DNA of 48,197 bases from DASWHF01 sp036393295 (GCA_036393295.1 DASWHF010000026.1:1-48197), one strand, 5' to 3'. Shown: positions 23,300 to 33,198, counted from the stretch's first letter. Translations and numbers: made by a program. The notes: a model not told the origin generated them from the letters alone.

Positions 23300-23800
23300 A
23301 TGAAACAGATTCGCATGCAAACCAGCCTGGGCGCGATCTTCCTGGAGCTCTACCCCGACAAGGCGCCGAAAACCGTCGCCAACTTCGTCGCCTACATGCG
23401 CGCCGGCCACTACGACGGCACCGTGTTTCACCGCGTCATCGACGGCTTCATGCTCCAGGGCGGCGGCTTCGGCAAGGGCATGGCGCAGAAAACCACGCGC
23501 GCGCCGATCGAGAACGAGGCCAAGAACGGCCTGCGCAACGAGCGCGGCGCGATCGCCATGGCGCGCACCAGCGATCCGCACTCCGCCACCGCGCAGTTCT
23601 TCATCAACGTCACCGACAACGATTTCCTCAACTTCTCGGCCGAGACGCCGTCGGGTTGGGGCTATTGCGTGTTCGGCAAGGTGGTCGACGGCATGACCGT
23701 CATCGACCGCATCAAGGGCGTGCCGACCGGCAGCAAGGCCGGACACAAGGACATACCGCTCACCGACATCGTGATCGAAAAGGTCGAGGAAGTTGACTGA
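23300..23800 (+). CDS. ppiB: Cyclophilin-type peptidyl-prolyl isomerase B
   Basis: A 166-residue cytoplasmic cyclophilin (no signal peptide). The active-site segment is FHRVIDGFMLQGGGF, followed by RGAIAMARTSDPHSATAQFF and the Trp of SGWGYCVFGKV. It catalyses cis-trans isomerisation of prolyl bonds. It is followed after 33 nt by lpxH in the same direction; the ppiB-lpxH pairing next to cysS/gltX is commonly seen in gammaproteobacteria. Confidence 0.95.
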   Translation: MKQIRMQTSLGAIFLELYPDKAPKTVANFVAYMRAGHYDGTVFHRVIDGFMLQGGGFGKGMAQKTTRAPIENEAKNGLRNERGAIAMARTSDPHSATAQFFINVTDNDFLNFSAETPSGWGYCVFGKVVDGMTVIDRIKGVPTGSKAGHKDIPLTDIVIEKVEEVD

Positions 23801-23833
23801 CGCCGGCGCGCCGGAAGCCTTGGGACGCGCGCC

Positions 23834-24556
23834 ATGACCACGCTGTTCATCTCCGATTTGCACCTGAGCGCCGAGCGGCCCGCGATCATCGCGCTGTTCG
23901 AGCGCTTCCTGGACGAGCGCGCGCGGCGCGGCGCGGCGCTCTATATCCTCGGCGACCTGTTCGAGTACTGGATCGGCGACGAGGCGGTCGCGCAGCCGGA
24001 GTACCGGCCGGCGATCGAGTCGCTGAAGCGCTGCACCGACCACGGGCTGCCGGTGTTCGTGATGCACGGCAACCGCGATTTCCTCCTGGGCGAAGGCTTC
24101 ATGCGCGCCACCGGCTGCCGGCTGCTGCCGGACCCGACCGTCATCGATCTCTACGACGAGAAGGTGCTGGTGATGCACGGCGACACGCTGTGCACCGACG
24201 ACGTCGACTACCAGCGCTTCCGCCGCATGGTGCGCGACCCGGACTGGATCGCGCAGTTCATCGCCAAGCCGCTGGCGGAGCGCATCGCGATGGCGCAGGA
24301 CCTGCGCGAAACCAGCAAGACGGCGACCGCCGCCAAGAAGCCGGAGATCATGGACGTGAATCCCGGCGCGGTCGAGGCGGTCATGCACGCGCACCGCGTC
24401 CGCCACCTGATCCACGGCCACACCCACCGCCCGGCGCAGCACGAGCTCGTGCTCGACGGCGCGCCCGCGCGCCGCACCGTGCTCGGCGACTGGTACGAGC
24501 AGGGCAGCGTGCTAGCCTGCACACCGCAGCAGTGCGTGCTCGAGCGGCTGGACTGA
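23834..24556 (+). CDS. lpxH: UDP-2,3-diacylglucosamine diphosphatase
   Basis: A 240-residue metallophosphoesterase. The metal-binding motifs are all present in order: DLHLSAERP, GDLFEYWIGDE, HGNRDFLLG, MHGDTLCTDD and HGHTHRPAQHE. LpxH cleaves UDP-2,3-diacylglucosamine to lipid X at the membrane surface in lipid A synthesis, which indicates a Gram-negative host. It is the second gene after ppiB. Confidence 0.96.
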   Translation: MTTLFISDLHLSAERPAIIALFERFLDERARRGAALYILGDLFEYWIGDEAVAQPEYRPAIESLKRCTDHGLPVFVMHGNRDFLLGEGFMRATGCRLLPDPTVIDLYDEKVLVMHGDTLCTDDVDYQRFRRMVRDPDWIAQFIAKPLAERIAMAQDLRETSKTATAAKKPEIMDVNPGAVEAVMHAHRVRHLIHGHTHRPAQHELVLDGAPARRTVLGDWYEQGSVLACTPQQCVLERLD

Positions 24557-24577
24557 AGCTCACCGCGCACTGCGGGC

Positions 24578-25279
24578 CTACGGGCGCGTGTCGCCCAGGC
24601 GGTAGCGCTTGTAGTCCGCCGGAATCGCGAACCAGTCGGGCTCCACCGGCACCTGCTCGAAGCGGACAAGCTGGCGGCGCCGCCCGTTGCGCTCGATGCG
24701 CCGCACCGGAAAGCCGTGGGCGAGAAAGCGGCCGGGCGCGAAGATCAGGTCGGCCTGATCGCACACCGAGCGCAGCTCGGCGGGCATGCGCGCCTCGGTG
24801 ATCGACTGCTCGCCGGCCAGCACCTCATGGTACTGGCGCAGCGCCGCCACCGCGTCCGGCAGCAGATCGGCCGCGGCGTAAACATCGCCGCAGGCGGTGT
24901 CGTTGGTGAACAGCCGGTAATGCCTGACGTCCTTGCCGTCGACGGCCGGGAAACTCTCGTCGCTGCGCTCGGCGCGGTGCGCGAAGACGGCCGGCGGCTC
25001 CATGGCCAGCGCCGTCGGCTCGATCACCAGCACGTTCCGGTCGCGCGTGCTCACGCTCAATACTTCGCCGGCCGCGCGATCGAGGAGCACGAACCCGCCC
25101 GCCTCCAGACCTTCGTCCAGCCGCAGGTAGGCGCGGGTGAGCATCATGCGGGTTGGGTAGGGCTCCGCGCCGGGTTCCTGATCGTCGAACAGCATGAGCG
25201 TCGCGGTCTCAGGCTGGTTCGTGCAACCGGCAAGGCCGATAAGCAACCAGCAAATGCTCCACACACCGAGTCGTTTCAT
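24578..25279 (-). CDS. Lipoprotein of unknown function
   Basis: A 233-residue protein with a lipoprotein signal: MKRLGVWSICWLLIGLAGC, lipobox LAGC, Cys19 followed by TNQPETATL (no Asp at +2, so outer-membrane sorting is expected). I do not recognise the rest. Two further Cys (NDTACGDVY and SVCDQADL) could form a disulfide. The segment FPVDGKDVRHYRLFTNDTACG-like region and the final FEQVPVEPDWFAIPADYKRYRLGD look structured, and VPVEPDWFAIPADYKR loosely resembles the end of DUF4412-type periplasmic proteins; this is a weak guess. It is convergent with lpxH (21 nt between stops) and is followed upstream by a REP pair. Confidence 0.75.
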   Translation of the reverse strand: MKRLGVWSICWLLIGLAGCTNQPETATLMLFDDQEPGAEPYPTRMMLTRAYLRLDEGLEAGGFVLLDRAAGEVLSVSTRDRNVLVIEPTALAMEPPAVFAHRAERSDESFPAVDGKDVRHYRLFTNDTACGDVYAAADLLPDAVAALRQYHEVLAGEQSITEARMPAELRSVCDQADLIFAPGRFLAHGFPVRRIERNGRRRQLVRFEQVPVEPDWFAIPADYKRYRLGDTRP

Positions 25280-25294
25280 GCGCCTGCATCCTCA

Positions 25295-25352
25295 TGTAGG
25301 GTGGGACCCTGCCCCACCACCCGATCCCACGGTGGGGCAGGGCCCCACCCTA
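25295..25352. repeat. REP pair, family 1, copy R2
   Basis: Two head-to-head palindromes (25295-25317 and 25330-25352), outer ends GTAGGGTGGG and CCCACCCTAC, 12-nt spacer. It lies upstream of the lipoprotein gene and downstream of the glycerate kinase gene. Confidence 0.9.
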
Positions 25353-25450
25353 CAGTGCCGCATTCGCTGTCCGGCACCGCAAGAAGCCTGTCAGGGTAAT
25401 GGATTCGGCGTGCGGATCAACCCGTACCGCGGCGCTTCAAGGTCGAGCGC

Positions 25451-26662
25451 TCACAACCTCAACCCCAGCATCAAATCCATGACATTGGTGCCGGTCGGCC
25501 CGGTATGGATCAGGTCGCCGCTCGCGGCCAGGAAACTGCCGGCGTCGGCGGCCGCCAGCGCGGCGCCGGCGTCGAGGCCGGCGAGTCCGCCGCGCTCGAG
25601 CGTGCCGCCGTCGATGAGCGCGCCGGCATCGCCGGTCGGGCCGTCGCTGCCGTCGGTGCCGGCGGCCAGCAGGGCGACGCGCCCGACGCCGGCCAGCGCG
25701 ATCGCCGCCGCCAGCGCCAGGCTCTGATTGCGCCCGCCCTGCCCCGGACGCGGCGGCAGCACCACCGTGGTCTCGCCGCCCCAGACATGGACGATGCGCG
25801 GCGCGGTCTCGACCAGTACCCGTGCCAGGCGCCGGCCGGCGGCGAGCGCGTCACCGCCGACGAATTCCGGATGCAGCGCCACCGGCCAGTCGCGCTGCAG
25901 CGACTGCGCCGCGGCCTGCCTGGCGTCGTCCAGGGTCGCGACGATTTCATAATCGACCGTATCGAACCATGCCGGGTCGGGCGGCGGAACCCGCACGCCC
26001 AGCCTGCGCCACGCGGCGGGCAGCGCGGCAACGTCATCTGCGTCGCGCGGCGGCGGCGTCAGCGGCCCGGAGGCGATGACTGCCGGATCGTCGCCGCGCA
26101 CGTCGGAGATCGCCAGCACCCTTACCGGCCGCGGCGCGAACCAGCCCGCCAGGCGCCCGCCCTTGATGAGCGACAGCGCGCGGCGCGCGGCGTTGCAGGC
26201 CGCGATGTCGCGCCCCGAGGCGAGCAGCCAGGCGTTGAGCGCCTGGAGGTCATCGAGGGTGACACCGGCCGGCAGCGCCTCCACCAGCGCCGAGGCGCCG
26301 CCCGACAGCAACACCAGCACTTGCGCGTCCGGCGGAATGCCCATCGCGAACGCCCGCAGGCCGTCGCCGGCGGCGAGACTGTCCGCGTCCGGCAGGGGAT
26401 GACCGGCCTCGCGCACCGGCCAGGGCAACGGCTCGGCATGGCCGCGCTTGGTGACGACGTAAGCGTCGGCGATCGCATCGCCGAGCGCATCGACCGCGCC
26501 CTGGCTCATGGCGCAGGCCGCCTTGCCGAGCGCGACCAGATACACCGGCCCGCGCGGTGGTCGCGCCGCGAGCGCGGCCGCAACGCGTGCGCGGCCGTGC
26601 ACGGCGGTCAACGCCGCCTGGTAGGCATCCAACAGTGCTCGGCGTGGATCGGGAGCCGTCAC
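25451..26662 (-). CDS. Glycerate 2-kinase (MOFRL/DUF4147 family)
   Basis: A 403-residue class II glycerate kinase, the family also annotated as GckA or, historically, TtuD 'hydroxypyruvate reductase'. The N-terminal domain shows VALGKAACAMSQGAVDAL and the substrate region LVLLSGGASALVEALPAGV; the C-terminal MOFRL domain shows HVWGGETTVVLP, GRNQSLALAAA and LAAGTDGSDGPTGDAGALIDG. It phosphorylates glycerate to 2-phosphoglycerate, linking glyoxylate or hydroxypyruvate metabolism to glycolysis. It ends the long minus-strand run that begins at truA, 60 nt after metZ. Confidence 0.92.
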   Translation of the reverse strand: MTAPDPRRALLDAYQAALTAVHGRARVAAALAARPPRGPVYLVALGKAACAMSQGAVDALGDAIADAYVVTKRGHAEPLPWPVREAGHPLPDADSLAAGDGLRAFAMGIPPDAQVLVLLSGGASALVEALPAGVTLDDLQALNAWLLASGRDIAACNAARRALSLIKGGRLAGWFAPRPVRVLAISDVRGDDPAVIASGPLTPPPRDADDVAALPAAWRRLGVRVPPPDPAWFDTVDYEIVATLDDARQAAAQSLQRDWPVALHPEFVGGDALAAGRRLARVLVETAPRIVHVWGGETTVVLPPRPGQGGRNQSLALAAAIALAGVGRVALLAAGTDGSDGPTGDAGALIDGGTLERGGLAGLDAGAALAAADAGSFLAASGDLIHTGPTGTNVMDLMLGLRL

Positions 26663-26722
26663 GGTCGCAACCGGCGCCGTCCGGGTCGGGCGGCGGCCGC
26701 TCGCGTGCCGGTCACGGCCGGC

Positions 26723-27928
26723 TCACAGCGCGGCCAGGCCGCGCGCGAGATCGCGCTTGAGATCGTCGACGTCCTCCAGCCCCACCGCGATGCGCACCAG
26801 GCCGTCGCGGATGCCGGCCGCCGCGCGCTGCTCGGGCGTGATGCGCCCGTGGGTGGTGGTGGCCGGATGCGTCACGGTCGACTTGGTGTCGCCGAGGTTG
26901 GCGGTGATCGACATCACCCGCAGCGCGTCGATGAAGCGCCAGGCCGCCGGCTGACCGCCCTTCAACTCGAAGGCCAGCACGCCGCCGGCCGCGAAGCCGG
27001 ACTTGCCGGCCGACTGCTGGCGCCGCGCGAGCGCGTGCTGCGGATGGCTGGGCAGTCCGGCGTAGTACACGCGCTCGACCGGCGCCTGCTGCTCCAGCCA
27101 TTGCGCGAGCTCCAGCGCCGCCGCCGAGTGCGCCTGCATGCGCAGGCTCAGGGTCTCGAGGCCCTTCAGGAACACCCAGGCGTTGAACGGACTCATGCTG
27201 GGACCGGCGGTGCGCAGGATGCCGTAGATGTCGCCGCCGACCAGATCCTTGCGCCCGACCACCGCGCCGCCGACGCAGCGCCCCTGGCCGTCGATGTACT
27301 TGGTCGCCGAGTGGATCACCAGGTCGGCGCCGAGCGCGAGCGGCCGCTGGATCGCCGGAGTCAGGAAGCAGTTGTCGACCGCCAGCAGCGCGCCGTGATC
27401 GTGGGCGAGGGTCGCGAGCGCCGCGATGTCGCCGAGCTCGGAGAGCGGGTTCGACGGCGTCTCCAGGAACAGCAGCCGCGTCTGCTTGCGGATCGCCTTC
27501 TCCCAGGCAGCGGTGTCGGCCAGCGCCACGAAATCGGTGTCGACGCCGAAGCGGCCGAGGATGTTCTTGAACAGCAGCACCGTCGGTCCGAAGATGCTGC
27601 GCGAGGCGACCACGTGGTCGCCGGCCTTGAGCAGCCCGAGGCAGGTCGTCAGGATCGCGGCCATGCCGGAGGCGGTGGCCACGCAAGTCTCGCCGCCCTC
27701 CAGCGCGGCCAGCCGCTGCTCGAAGGTGCGCACCGTCGGGTTGGTGAAGCGCGAGTAGATGTTGCCCGGCTCGGCGCCCGAGAAACGCGCCGCCGCCTGC
27801 GCCGCGCTGGCGTAGACATAGCTCGAGGTCGTGAAGATCGGCTCGCCCTGCTCGCCCTCGTTGGTGCGCACCTGCCCGGCGCGCACCGCGCGCGTGGCGA
27901 ATTCCCAGTTTTCGATGTTGTCAGTCAT
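26723..27928 (-). CDS. metZ: O-succinylhomoserine sulfhydrylase
   Basis: A 401-residue Cys/Met-metabolism PLP enzyme. The cofactor lysine is in HSATKYIDGQGRCVGG, and the substrate-binding part includes TSSYVYASAAQAAARF and YSRFTNPTVRTFEQRLAALEG. It makes homocysteine directly from O-succinylhomoserine and sulfide. The identification as MetZ rather than MetB rests on the purF neighbour, as in pseudomonads, and on the N-terminus ENWEFATRAVRAGQ. A REP pair and the purF terminator separate it from purF. Confidence 0.93.
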   Translation of the reverse strand: MTDNIENWEFATRAVRAGQVRTNEGEQGEPIFTTSSYVYASAAQAAARFSGAEPGNIYSRFTNPTVRTFEQRLAALEGGETCVATASGMAAILTTCLGLLKAGDHVVASRSIFGPTVLLFKNILGRFGVDTDFVALADTAAWEKAIRKQTRLLFLETPSNPLSELGDIAALATLAHDHGALLAVDNCFLTPAIQRPLALGADLVIHSATKYIDGQGRCVGGAVVGRKDLVGGDIYGILRTAGPSMSPFNAWVFLKGLETLSLRMQAHSAAALELAQWLEQQAPVERVYYAGLPSHPQHALARRQQSAGKSGFAAGGVLAFELKGGQPAAWRFIDALRVMSITANLGDTKSTVTHPATTTHGRITPEQRAAAGIRDGLVRIAVGLEDVDDLKRDLARGLAAL

Positions 27929-27968
27929 GTCTGCCTCGTCTTTGCCTAGAAACCCATAGAAACATCAT

Positions 27969-28026
27969 GTAGGGCGGGGCCCTGCCCCGCCGAACAATTG
28001 AACGGTGGGGCGAGGCCCCACCCTAC
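27969..28026. repeat. REP pair, family 1, copy R3
   Basis: Two head-to-head palindromes (27969-27991 and 28004-28026) with outer ends GTAGGGCGGG and CCCACCCTAC and a 12-nt spacer. It sits 40 nt upstream of metZ and just downstream of the purF terminator. Confidence 0.9.
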
Positions 28027-28077
28027 ATGTTCGGTGGACGCGGTATGCGTTTCATATGCACTTCAAAAGGCGGGCGA

Positions 28078-28112
28078 CAAAAAACCCGCTCGGCGGGCAG
28101 CTCAAGCGGGTT
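28078..28112 (-). terminator. purF rho-independent terminator
   Basis: On the minus strand an 8-bp stem (AACCCGCT / AGCGGGTT) with a 14-nt loop is followed by a T6 run. It lies about 110 nt after the purF stop, so the folC-dedD-cvpA-purF transcript has an untranslated tail of about that length. No gene was recognised in 28113-28222. Confidence 0.75.
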
Positions 28113-28222
28113 CGGCTCGCTTTAGCTGCATTTGTAAGGCGCCCGCAAGCTGAAGCTCAAATCGGCGCAAACACTGTGCGAAAGCCTAACCCGGCATGCC
28201 GGGGCTGTCAACGCCCGCCGGC

Positions 28223-29734
28223 TCAGGACCGGGTATAGGGCTCGACGTAGATGAGGTCGTTGCTGTGTTTCTTGCGCTTGGCGGCGTCGCAGCGCAGCTG
28301 CTCGATGGCGTCGAGATACTCCTGGTTCACGTCGCCGGTGACGTACACGCCGTCGAAGCACGAGGCGTCGAACTCATGGATGTCGGGATTGCCCTCGCGC
28401 GCCGCGTCCAGGAGATCCTGCAGATCCTGGTAGAGCACGCGGTCGGCCCCGATCTCTTTCGCGATCTGATCCTCGTCGCGGCCGTTGGCGACCAGCTCCT
28501 GCACCGACGGCATGTCGATGCCGTAGACGTTGGGATAACGCACCGGCGGCGCCGCCGAGGCGAAATAGACCTTGCGGGCGCCGGCCTCGCGCGCCATCTG
28601 GATGATCTGCTTGGACGTCGTGCCGCGCACGATCGAGTCGTCGACCAGCAGCACGTTCTTGCCGCGGAACTCGAGGTCGATGGCGTTGAGCTTCTGGCGC
28701 ACCGACTTCTTGCGCTCCGCCTGGCCGGGCATGATGAAGGTGCGGCCGATGTAGCGGTTCTTGATGAAACCCTCGCGGTATTTCAGGCCGAGCTCGTGCG
28801 CCATCTGCAGCGCCGCCGTGCGGCTGGTGTCGGGAATGGGGATCACGACGTCGATGTCATGGTCCGGCCACACGCGGCTCAGCTTGTGCGCGAGCTTCTC
28901 GCCCATGCGCAGGCGGGTCTTGTAGACGGCGATGCCGTCGATGAAGGAATCGGGCCGCGCCATGTACACGTACTCGAAAATGCAGGGCGTGTGCCGCGGA
29001 TGCTCGGCGCACTGGCGGTTGTGCATGACGCCGTCCATGTCGACGAACACCGCCTCGCCCGGCTCGACGTCGCGCACCAGATCGTAGCCCAGCACGTCGA
29101 GCGCCACCGACTCGGAGGCGAACAGATGCTCCGGCCCCTGATCGGTCTCGCGCTTGCCGTAGACCAGCGGGCGGATGCCGTGCGGGTCGCGGAACGCGAG
29201 GATGCCGAAGCCGACGATCATGACCGTCACGGCATAGGCGCCGCGGCAGCGGCGGTGCACCGCGGCCACGGCGCGGAAGATGTGCTCCGGCGTGAGGTGC
29301 AGGCGGCCGGCGGCCTCCAGCTCGTGGGCGAAGACGTTGAGCAGGATCTCGGAATCGGAGTCGGTGTTGATGTGCCGCAGGTCCTCGCGGAACAGTTCCT
29401 CCTTGAGCTCCGCGGCGTTGGTGATGTTGCCGTTGTGCGCCATCACCAGGCCGAACGGCGAGTTCACGTAGAGCGGCTGGGCCTCGGCGGCCGAGTCGCA
29501 GCCGGCGGTCGGGTAACGCACGTGGCCGATGCCCAGGTTGCCGCGCAGCGAGGCCATGTCGCCGGCCTGGAAGACGTCGCGCACCAGGCCGTTGTCCTTG
29601 CGGAGATAGACGCGGTTGCCGTCGCTGGTGAGGATGCCTGCGGCGTCCTGGCCGCGGTGCTGCAGGACCGTCAGACCGTCGTAGATCGCCTGGTTGACGG
29701 GGTGTTTCGCGAGGATACCGATGATGCCGCACAT
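28223..29734 (-). CDS. purF: Amidophosphoribosyltransferase
   Basis: A 503-residue Ntn-type glutamine amidotransferase. The start at 29734 (rather than the in-frame codon at 29755) gives MCGIIGIL, which places the catalytic Cys2 at the N-terminus after Met removal, and a GGAGG site is 10 nt upstream. The glutaminase motif GIGHVRYPTAG and the PRPP loop VLLVDDSIVRGTTSKQI are present. It commits PRPP to purine synthesis. It follows cvpA, the classic cvpA-purF pairing. Confidence 0.97.
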   Translation of the reverse strand: MCGIIGILAKHPVNQAIYDGLTVLQHRGQDAAGILTSDGNRVYLRKDNGLVRDVFQAGDMASLRGNLGIGHVRYPTAGCDSAAEAQPLYVNSPFGLVMAHNGNITNAAELKEELFREDLRHINTDSDSEILLNVFAHELEAAGRLHLTPEHIFRAVAAVHRRCRGAYAVTVMIVGFGILAFRDPHGIRPLVYGKRETDQGPEHLFASESVALDVLGYDLVRDVEPGEAVFVDMDGVMHNRQCAEHPRHTPCIFEYVYMARPDSFIDGIAVYKTRLRMGEKLAHKLSRVWPDHDIDVVIPIPDTSRTAALQMAHELGLKYREGFIKNRYIGRTFIMPGQAERKKSVRQKLNAIDLEFRGKNVLLVDDSIVRGTTSKQIIQMAREAGARKVYFASAAPPVRYPNVYGIDMPSVQELVANGRDEDQIAKEIGADRVLYQDLQDLLDAAREGNPDIHEFDASCFDGVYVTGDVNQEYLDAIEQLRCDAAKRKKHSNDLIYVEPYTRS

Positions 29735-29881
29735 GCCCTGAAAGCCTCCAACCACGGAGCGGCCCAGTAAGGACGAAAACCCGAGGACCGAAAAACCAAG
29801 TGTAGCAGGCGCGCGTATTGTCCGCCGCCGACCGGCAAATGTCCAACCGGGCCGACGGGCTGCTGCGCCCGGCCGCCTCCC

Positions 29882-30370
29882 CTAGCCGTAGACGAACTGG
29901 CGGCCGACGTCCTCGGGCAGCCAGTCGCGCACCGTCATGGCCAGGTACTCGAATGCGCCCATGAAGCTCGACTGCCGCCACCACGGCTTCTGCGGTATGG
30001 ACGTGAGGCCGGCGAGCAGGACCAGGATCACCAGCACCATGGTGGCGCGCCCGGCGCCCAGGAAGGCCCCGGCGGCGCGCGCGCCGGGGCCGGGGCGGCC
30101 GCTGCCCAGGAACACGCGCAGCACGAAGGCGCCGATGGTCGCGAGCAGGAACATCGTGCAGAAGATCACCACGAAGGCCACCATCTGGCGCAGCGCCGGC
30201 TCGTCGAGCCAGCCGAACCAGGTGGACACCGGCGCGTTGAACAGCGCGCCGGCGCCGACCGACACGCCCCAGGTGGCGAGCGACAGCGCCTCGCGCATCG
30301 CGCCGCGCAGCGCGCCGACGGCGGCGAAGGACAGCAGCACGGCGAACAGCACCAGGTCGAACGCGTTCAT
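29882..30370 (-). CDS. cvpA: CvpA family membrane protein
   Basis: A 162-residue membrane protein with four hydrophobic helices: LVLFAVLLSFAAVGALRG, LSLATWGVSVGAGALF, VAFVVIFCTMFLLATIGAFVL and TMVLVILVLLAGLT. Conserved CvpA features are the Gly-Ala-rich RGAMREALSLATW loop and the region GRPGPGARAAGAFLGAGRA. Required for colicin V production in E. coli; linked more broadly to envelope integrity. The ATG at 30370 gives MNAFDLVLF, the standard start. Between dedD and purF. Confidence 0.92.
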   Translation of the reverse strand: MNAFDLVLFAVLLSFAAVGALRGAMREALSLATWGVSVGAGALFNAPVSTWFGWLDEPALRQMVAFVVIFCTMFLLATIGAFVLRVFLGSGRPGPGARAAGAFLGAGRATMVLVILVLLAGLTSIPQKPWWRQSSFMGAFEYLAMTVRDWLPEDVGRQFVYG

Positions 30371-30407
30371 GGAAAAACCAGGGTCGGCCAAAGAGTCGGA
30401 CCCGCGA

Positions 30408-31013
30408 TCACGGATAGCTCAGCACCACACCCTTGTTCCCCGTTTCCTTCTGGATGCGCGCCTGGACACGGCTTGCCTCTTCCTTGCTGCGGTAAGGGCC
30501 GACGCGCACGCGGGTCGCGCGCTTGCCGTCGACGTTCACGCTGTCGAGCTTGGGCGCGTAACCGTGCTCGCGCAGCTCGGCCGCCAGACGCTGGGCGTTG
30601 TCGGCATCGGAGAAGGCGCCGAGCTGCACGACATAACCGGCGGTGACGACCGGCGCGGGTTTGGGCTTGGCCGGTTCGGGCTTGGCGGTCGTGACCGGTG
30701 GCGGTGGCGGCGCGGCGGCCGGTGCGGGCGCGTCGGGCTCGGACTCCGGGACGGTCTGCGGCTGCACCGGCATCATCGGCGGGATGGTCTTGACCGGCTC
30801 CGACTCGGGATCCGGCTCGGGCGGCACCACCGGCGTCACCACCACCCGGGTCTCGGGCGACGGCACCACGGCGGGCCGCGCATCCGGATCCTGCGGCACG
30901 CGCTCGCTCAGGATCATCGGCACGAAGATCACCGCCAGCGCCACCAGGATGATCGCACCGACGATGCGGTGCTTGGGATTGAAGTCCCGGCTCGGGTCGT
31001 CTTTGTCTGCCAC
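30408..31013 (-). CDS. dedD: DedD-like SPOR-domain cell-division protein
   Basis: A 201-residue protein starting at GTG. A single transmembrane helix (IVGAIILVALAVIFVPMIL) follows a short cytoplasmic N-terminus, then a long Pro/Glu-rich linker, then a C-terminal SPOR domain (YVVQLGAFSDADNAQRLAAELREHG ... TRVRVGPYRSKEEASRV). SPOR domains bind denuded septal peptidoglycan, so it should act in division. The GTG is five bases after the folC stop with GGAGG further upstream (about 12 nt). No ATG exists in frame, and the frame reading upstream is only a shadow of folC. Confidence 0.88.
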   Translation of the reverse strand: MADKDDPSRDFNPKHRIVGAIILVALAVIFVPMILSERVPQDPDARPAVVPSPETRVVVTPVVPPEPDPESEPVKTIPPMMPVQPQTVPESEPDAPAPAAAPPPPPVTTAKPEPAKPKPAPVVTAGYVVQLGAFSDADNAQRLAAELREHGYAPKLDSVNVDGKRATRVRVGPYRSKEEASRVQARIQKETGNKGVVLSYP

Positions 31014-31018
31014 GTCGC

Positions 31019-32263
31019 TTAACGGCCTCCGGCGCTCGGAGCGAGTTGCGCCAGTATACCACCCACGGTGTAGAACGATCCAAACACCAGTATCCGGTCG
31101 TCCACGCCGGCGGCCGCTTCGGCGGCGCGGTAGGCGTCGGTGACGTCGGCGAACTCCCGGATCGGCGCCGTCACGCCGGCCGCGCGCAGCGCCGCGGCGA
31201 GCTCGGCCGAGCGCGCCCCGCGCGCGACATCGAGCGTGGCGACATGCCAGCCATCGACGAGCGGCGCCAGCTGCGCCGCGACCTCCGCGATCGGCTTGTC
31301 CTTCAACATGCCCAGGACCGCGACGGTCCGGCCGGCGACCGGCTGCTGGCGCAGCGTCGCGGCCAGCGCCGCGGCGGCCGGGACGTTGTGGGCCACGTCC
31401 AGCACCCTGAGCGGGCGACCCGGCAGGGTCTGAAAGCGGCCGGCCAGACGCATGCCCAGCAGGCCCGCGCGCACCTGGCCCTGATCGACCGGCAGCCGCG
31501 CCGCCACGGCGTCGAGCGCCATGAGCGCGCCGGCGGCATTGTAGAGCTGGAAGTCGCCGCGCAGGGCGGGATACGGCAGACCGGCGCGCAGGCGCGCGCC
31601 GGCGCGGAAGGTCCAACCGTCCTGGCCGCGCTCGAAACCGAACTCCCGGCCGACGCGCAGCAGTTGCGCGCCGATGCGTTCGGCGTGTTCCACCAGGCTG
31701 GCCGGCGGATCGGGATCGCCGACGATGGCCGGCCGGCCGGGACGGAAGATGCCGGCCTTCTCGCGGCCGATCGCCTCGCGGTCCGGCCCCAGCCACTGCA
31801 CATGGTCGATGCCGACCGACGCGACCACCGCGGCGTCCGCGTCCCAGACGTTGACCGCGTCGAGCCGCCCGCCCATGCCGACCTCGAGCACCGCGACATC
31901 GAGCCGCGCGCCGCGGAACAGCTCCACGGCCGCCAGCGTGCCGAACTCGAAATACGTCAGGCTCACCGGCCCGCGCGCCGCCTCGATGCGCTCGAAGGCC
32001 GCGCACAGCGCGCCGTCGTCGACGCTCGCGCCGTCGATGCACACGCGCTCGTTGTAGTCGATGAGATGCGGCGAGGTGTAAGCGCCCGTCCGGTATCCGG
32101 CCGCGCGCAGGATGGCTTCGAGCATCGCCACGGTCGAGCCCTTGCCGTTGGTGCCGCCGACCGTCAGGATCGGAAACGCCATGCGCTCGAGACCCATGCG
32201 CGCGGCGACCTCCCGGACGCGCTCGAGACCGAGGTCGATCTCGCGTGGATGGAGGGTCTCCAT
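31019..32263 (-). CDS. folC: Folylpolyglutamate / dihydrofolate synthase
   Basis: A 414-residue Mur-ligase-like enzyme. The P-loop is ILTVGGTNGKGSTVAMLEAIL, with SPHLIDYNERVCIDG, YFEFGTLAA and the C-terminal HNVPAAAALAATL following. It joins glutamate to dihydropteroate and polyglutamylates folate. The first ATG (32263) gives METLHPREIDLGL. Homologues usually start some 12 residues earlier, at a segment like LSERRLQDWLAW; here that would need a CTG at 32299, overlapping the accD stop, so the true start is uncertain. AccD-folC are adjacent as in many gammaproteobacteria. Confidence 0.93.
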   Translation of the reverse strand: METLHPREIDLGLERVREVAARMGLERMAFPILTVGGTNGKGSTVAMLEAILRAAGYRTGAYTSPHLIDYNERVCIDGASVDDGALCAAFERIEAARGPVSLTYFEFGTLAAVELFRGARLDVAVLEVGMGGRLDAVNVWDADAAVVASVGIDHVQWLGPDREAIGREKAGIFRPGRPAIVGDPDPPASLVEHAERIGAQLLRVGREFGFERGQDGWTFRAGARLRAGLPYPALRGDFQLYNAAGALMALDAVAARLPVDQGQVRAGLLGMRLAGRFQTLPGRPLRVLDVAHNVPAAAALAATLRQQPVAGRTVAVLGMLKDKPIAEVAAQLAPLVDGWHVATLDVARGARSAELAAALRAAGVTAPIREFADVTDAYRAAEAAAGVDDRILVFGSFYTVGGILAQLAPSAGGR

Positions 32264-32295
32264 CCACGCCAGCCAGTCCTGAAGGCGGCGCTCGC

Positions 32296-33194
<899 letters not shown>

Positions 33195-33198
<4 letters not shown>

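Noticed and set aside
28113..28222. Possible tRNA or small gene after purF
   Set aside because: No T-loop (GTTCGA-type) or cloverleaf arms could be found, and short frames there are Arg-rich shadows; it is treated as the purF 3' untranslated region.
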